Position numbers and translations under genes: made by a program. From IMG/VR virus record IMGVR_UViG_3300044798_000405, positions 1-23,854 of that record: a stretch of DNA of 23,854 nucleotides; one strand, written 5' to 3'. Positions within the stretch are counted from its first letter, which is position 1; each line of letters begins with the position of its first letter. The DNA comes from a virus. Positions 22,478 to 23,854 of the stretch are shown piece by piece. The notes beneath the pieces are model-generated. The model was given only the letters and a program-made list of their open reading frames with translations, had not been told where the DNA came from and did not search any database.

Positions 22478-22513
22478 AGAATGTAGAATTAAGAAAAGAA
22501 AGGAGTAAAAATT

Positions 22514-22684
22514 ATGGTACATCCGGCAATTTTAAGACAGAGAAAGAAAAATAAATTAATCTGGCTTTCAAATGAGCATCATCGCACGATACGATTAATG
22601 GCAAGGGAAGAAGGATGTTCTGCAACTTTTGTGCTGAATAGAATTTTAAGTAAATATTTTGGAAAGGAGAAAAAGAATGAATAA
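22514..22684 (+). CDS. Ribbon-helix-helix-like small DNA-binding protein
   Basis: A 56-residue frame runs from ATG 22514, with AAAGGAG just upstream, to TAA 22682-22684. It reads as a basic N-terminal arm (AILRQRKKN), a short strand (KLIWLSNE), helix 1 (HHRTIRLMAREEG) and helix 2 (SATFVLNRILSKYFG). This is the plan of Arc/CopG-type ribbon-helix-helix dimers, which bind operators through the strand. It is the first gene after P2 and overlaps the nuclease gene by 8 bases. It may repress its own promoter. Similar RHH proteins occur as antitoxins and as phage regulators. Confidence 0.65.
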   Translation: MVHPAILRQRKKNKLIWLSNEHHRTIRLMAREEGCSATFVLNRILSKYFGKEKKNE

Positions 22685-23573
22685 TAGTATTATGAAAATA
22701 TTAAAATTAGAAGGTTTAAGTGAAGAGGAAGTAAATTTAATAGGAGGAAAAATAACTGGGATACAACTCACAAAATCCGCAACAATAAGTACAGCACCTT
22801 TCGAGAATCATAAACTAGGATATGGTATGAGTATGGATACACAAGGGATGACCCCAGAGCAGGTAATGACAGCTTATAGAATCGGGAATAAAATATTGGA
22901 TAGTCAAATGAAGATAGAGGCACATAACAAATTAGCGGAGAAACTGGCCATAGATAGTAAGATAGGATTTTCGATGATTAAAGATATTGCGTACGCCTGG
23001 GTAAGTTCGATTTGTAGTTTTGACATAATATGGAGATTACCTGATTTCGAGTTAGACCAATATGCCTGCAGGGGAAAGTTGGCAGAGGCAATATTCTGCG
23101 AACTTCTGGACGGGAAAGAGTATCCAAAGGATTTAGAAGCATTTTTCTATCTGAAGGATCTACATGAAAGCTATGCGATTATGATCAAGGGTAGTTTGGG
23201 GTTAACCTTAGAATGCCTGCCGATACAGAAGGTATATGATGAGCAAGTAAAAGGCCACATAACTAACATAAGATATCAAGTAAGAGTAGTAAATGATGAG
23301 CATCTATACGTAGGTAAAGCCGATGTATTTTGTGACTGGGATAACATCCCCACATGTTTTGATATAAAAGCTACAGCACAATTACCAGACTATAAGCAAG
23401 TGGTAATGTATGCAGTTTGTGAGCCAGGAACGAAGAAGATAGGGTATATCCCATTGGGAGAATCGGATACTAAAAGAGGATATCAACTTATGAAGATGAC
23501 AGATGATATCCCAGGGGAATTTAAGGAGGCGATAAAAAAACGAGAACGATTCTATCGAAGATATGGCTTCTAA
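22677..23573 (+). CDS. RecB-like PD-(D/E)XK nuclease
   Basis: The protein has 298 residues. ATG 22677 is preferred because GGAAAGGAG lies before it; an upstream TTG (22659) precedes that site. The C-terminal half carries the RecB-family signature: a conserved Glu in LAEAIF (Glu137), GKADVF (Asp216), FDIKAT (Asp229, Lys231) and, after it, QVVMYAV (Gln241, Tyr245), matching G-x-x-D, D-x-K and Q-x-x-x-Y. Such enzymes are DNA exonucleases in recombination (RecB, AddB, lambda-exonuclease relatives, Cas4). The N-terminal ~95 residues are not recognised. Co-transcription with the RHH gene suggests tight control. A recombination or DNA-processing nuclease is most likely; a toxin-like role is possible. 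Confidence 0.65.
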   Translation: MNNSIMKILKLEGLSEEEVNLIGGKITGIQLTKSATISTAPFENHKLGYGMSMDTQGMTPEQVMTAYRIGNKILDSQMKIEAHNKLAEKLAIDSKIGFSMIKDIAYAWVSSICSFDIIWRLPDFELDQYACRGKLAEAIFCELLDGKEYPKDLEAFFYLKDLHESYAIMIKGSLGLTLECLPIQKVYDEQVKGHITNIRYQVRVVNDEHLYVGKADVFCDWDNIPTCFDIKATAQLPDYKQVVMYAVCEPGTKKIGYIPLGESDTKRGYQLMKMTDDIPGEFKEAIKKRERFYRRYGF

Positions 23574-23591
23574 TTTATTAAAGAAATAAAT

Positions 23592-23620
23592 TAGACATTT
23601 ATAATCAGATAATATATAAT
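23592..23620 (+). promoter_or_regulatory. Near-consensus sigma-70 promoter P3
   Basis: TAGACA (23592-23597) and TATAAT (23615-23620) with a 17-base spacer. Expected transcription start is near 23626-23628, exactly where the 5' arm of the structured RNA begins. Confidence 0.85.
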
Positions 23621-23626
23621 ATTGAA

Positions 23627-23731
23627 TGACAAGTAAAAAGCGATTTTTTGTTATAAAAATATAAAAGACCTCAAGTAAGTGGTAAAAGATTTAATCGTTT
23701 TTTACTTGTCACACTGAAAGAGGTCTTTTTT
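23627..23731 (+). ncRNA. Structured small RNA or attenuator leader with interleaved pairings
   Basis: TGACAAGTAAAAAGCGATT (23627-23645) pairs with AATCGTTTTTTACTTGTCA (23693-23711) over 19 bp with one G-U. A second pairing, AAAAGACCTC (23663-23672) with GAGGTCTTTT (23720-23729), is interleaved with the first, so the two form a pseudoknot or exclude each other. In the second form, AGTG (23678-23681) with CACT (23712-23715), GTAAAA (23682-23687) with TTTTAC (23700-23705), and GAT (23688-23690) with ATC (23694-23696) can add nested stems. A U-run follows. With P3 this makes a ~105-base transcript. It is either a free-standing small RNA or a leader that controls the next gene by termination. Confidence 0.7.
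23663..23731 (+). terminator. Terminator at the end of the structured RNA
   Basis: AAAAGACCTC and GAGGTCTTTT form a 10-bp base with an unusually long 47-base interior that can fold further; six U (23726-23731) lie at its 3' side. It ends 3 bases before the AGGAGA of the next gene. The long interior and the competing 5' stem suggest conditional rather than constant termination. Confidence 0.65.
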
Positions 23732-23744
23732 ATTAGGAGATATT

Positions 23745-23854
23745 ATGGATATAAAAGAATATCAGAAAAAATATCGAAAAGAACATAAAGAATATATGAA
23801 AGAATGGCAAAAGAATAATAAAAAATATATATTAGAATATCGGAGAAAATATCA
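23745..23854 (+). CDS. N-terminus of a probable HNH endonuclease (cut by right edge)
   Basis: The gene starts at ATG 23745 after AGGAGA (23735-23740) and runs off the window after 36 codons. The visible sequence is a run of charged, Tyr-rich repeats (EYQKKYRKEHKEYMKEWQ, then NNKKYILEYRRKY). This is the usual N-terminal lead of many phage HNH homing-type endonucleases, whose catalytic HNH part comes later and is not visible here. Similar KEY-rich leads also occur in other DNA-binding phage proteins. Transcription from P3 would have to read through the terminator just upstream. Confidence 0.5.
   Translation, partial: MDIKEYQKKYRKEHKEYMKEWQKNNKKYILEYRRKY

Noticed and set aside
23627-23731. Insertion-sequence end from the long inverted repeat
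   Set aside because: No transposase or target duplication is visible and a promoter starts exactly at the first arm; an RNA explanation fits better.

Overview
The window is a 23.9-kb piece of a tailed-phage genome (virus or prophage) with long, non-contractile-type tail genes. All supported genes lie on the + strand, tightly packed, very AT-rich, with strong purine-rich ribosome binding sites and frequent stop/start overlaps. No rRNA, tRNA, CRISPR, integrase, terminase, portal or capsid gene is visible; terminase, portal and capsid would be expected upstream of the left edge. The host cannot be named. The low GC and strong Shine-Dalgarno sites suggest a Firmicutes-like or other low-GC lineage. 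One membrane protein (13635..14423) ends like an outer-membrane beta-barrel, which hints at a host with two membranes; this inference is weak.

Layout. 1..2651 is the head/neck end: the tail of a glycosyltransferase, a C2H2 zinc-finger protein, a head-tail connector carrying an inserted jelly-roll-like domain, an HK97 gp10-like protein and a tail terminator. 2685..11374 is the tail: tail tube, tail assembly chaperones made by a predicted frameshift, tape measure, small tail-tip protein, a hub protein apparently split over two genes by a fibronectin-III-like array, and a small fibre-like protein. 11393..14423 is lysis and envelope: two small membrane proteins, an M15 peptidase endolysin, an exported cysteine-rich protein, an HEYGH protein, a small membrane protein and a possible spanin. 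14448..19977 is the receptor/fibre module, dominated by a 1250-residue protein with 33 consecutive ~22-residue repeats. A strong terminator at 20069..20106 closes this late transcription unit.

20146..23854 is a separate region with three near-consensus sigma-70 promoters, each with a 17-base spacer. The first starts a run of small unknown genes leading to a PP-loop (PAPS reductase-like) enzyme and a zinc-ribbon protein. The second starts a two-gene unit: a ribbon-helix-helix protein and a RecB-like PD-(D/E)XK nuclease. The third starts a short, strongly structured RNA that ends in a terminator just before a gene with an HNH-like N-terminus, which runs off the window.

Best candidates for something new: (i) the structured RNA element at 12942..13035, which carries the anti-Shine-Dalgarno octamer in a context like the 3' end of 16S rRNA; (ii) the promoter-structured RNA-terminator unit at 23592..23731 with two interleaved pairings; (iii) the beta-solenoid-like fibre; (iv) the predicted +1 (or -2) chaperone frameshift; (v) the split hub; (vi) the possible inner-to-outer-membrane spanin.
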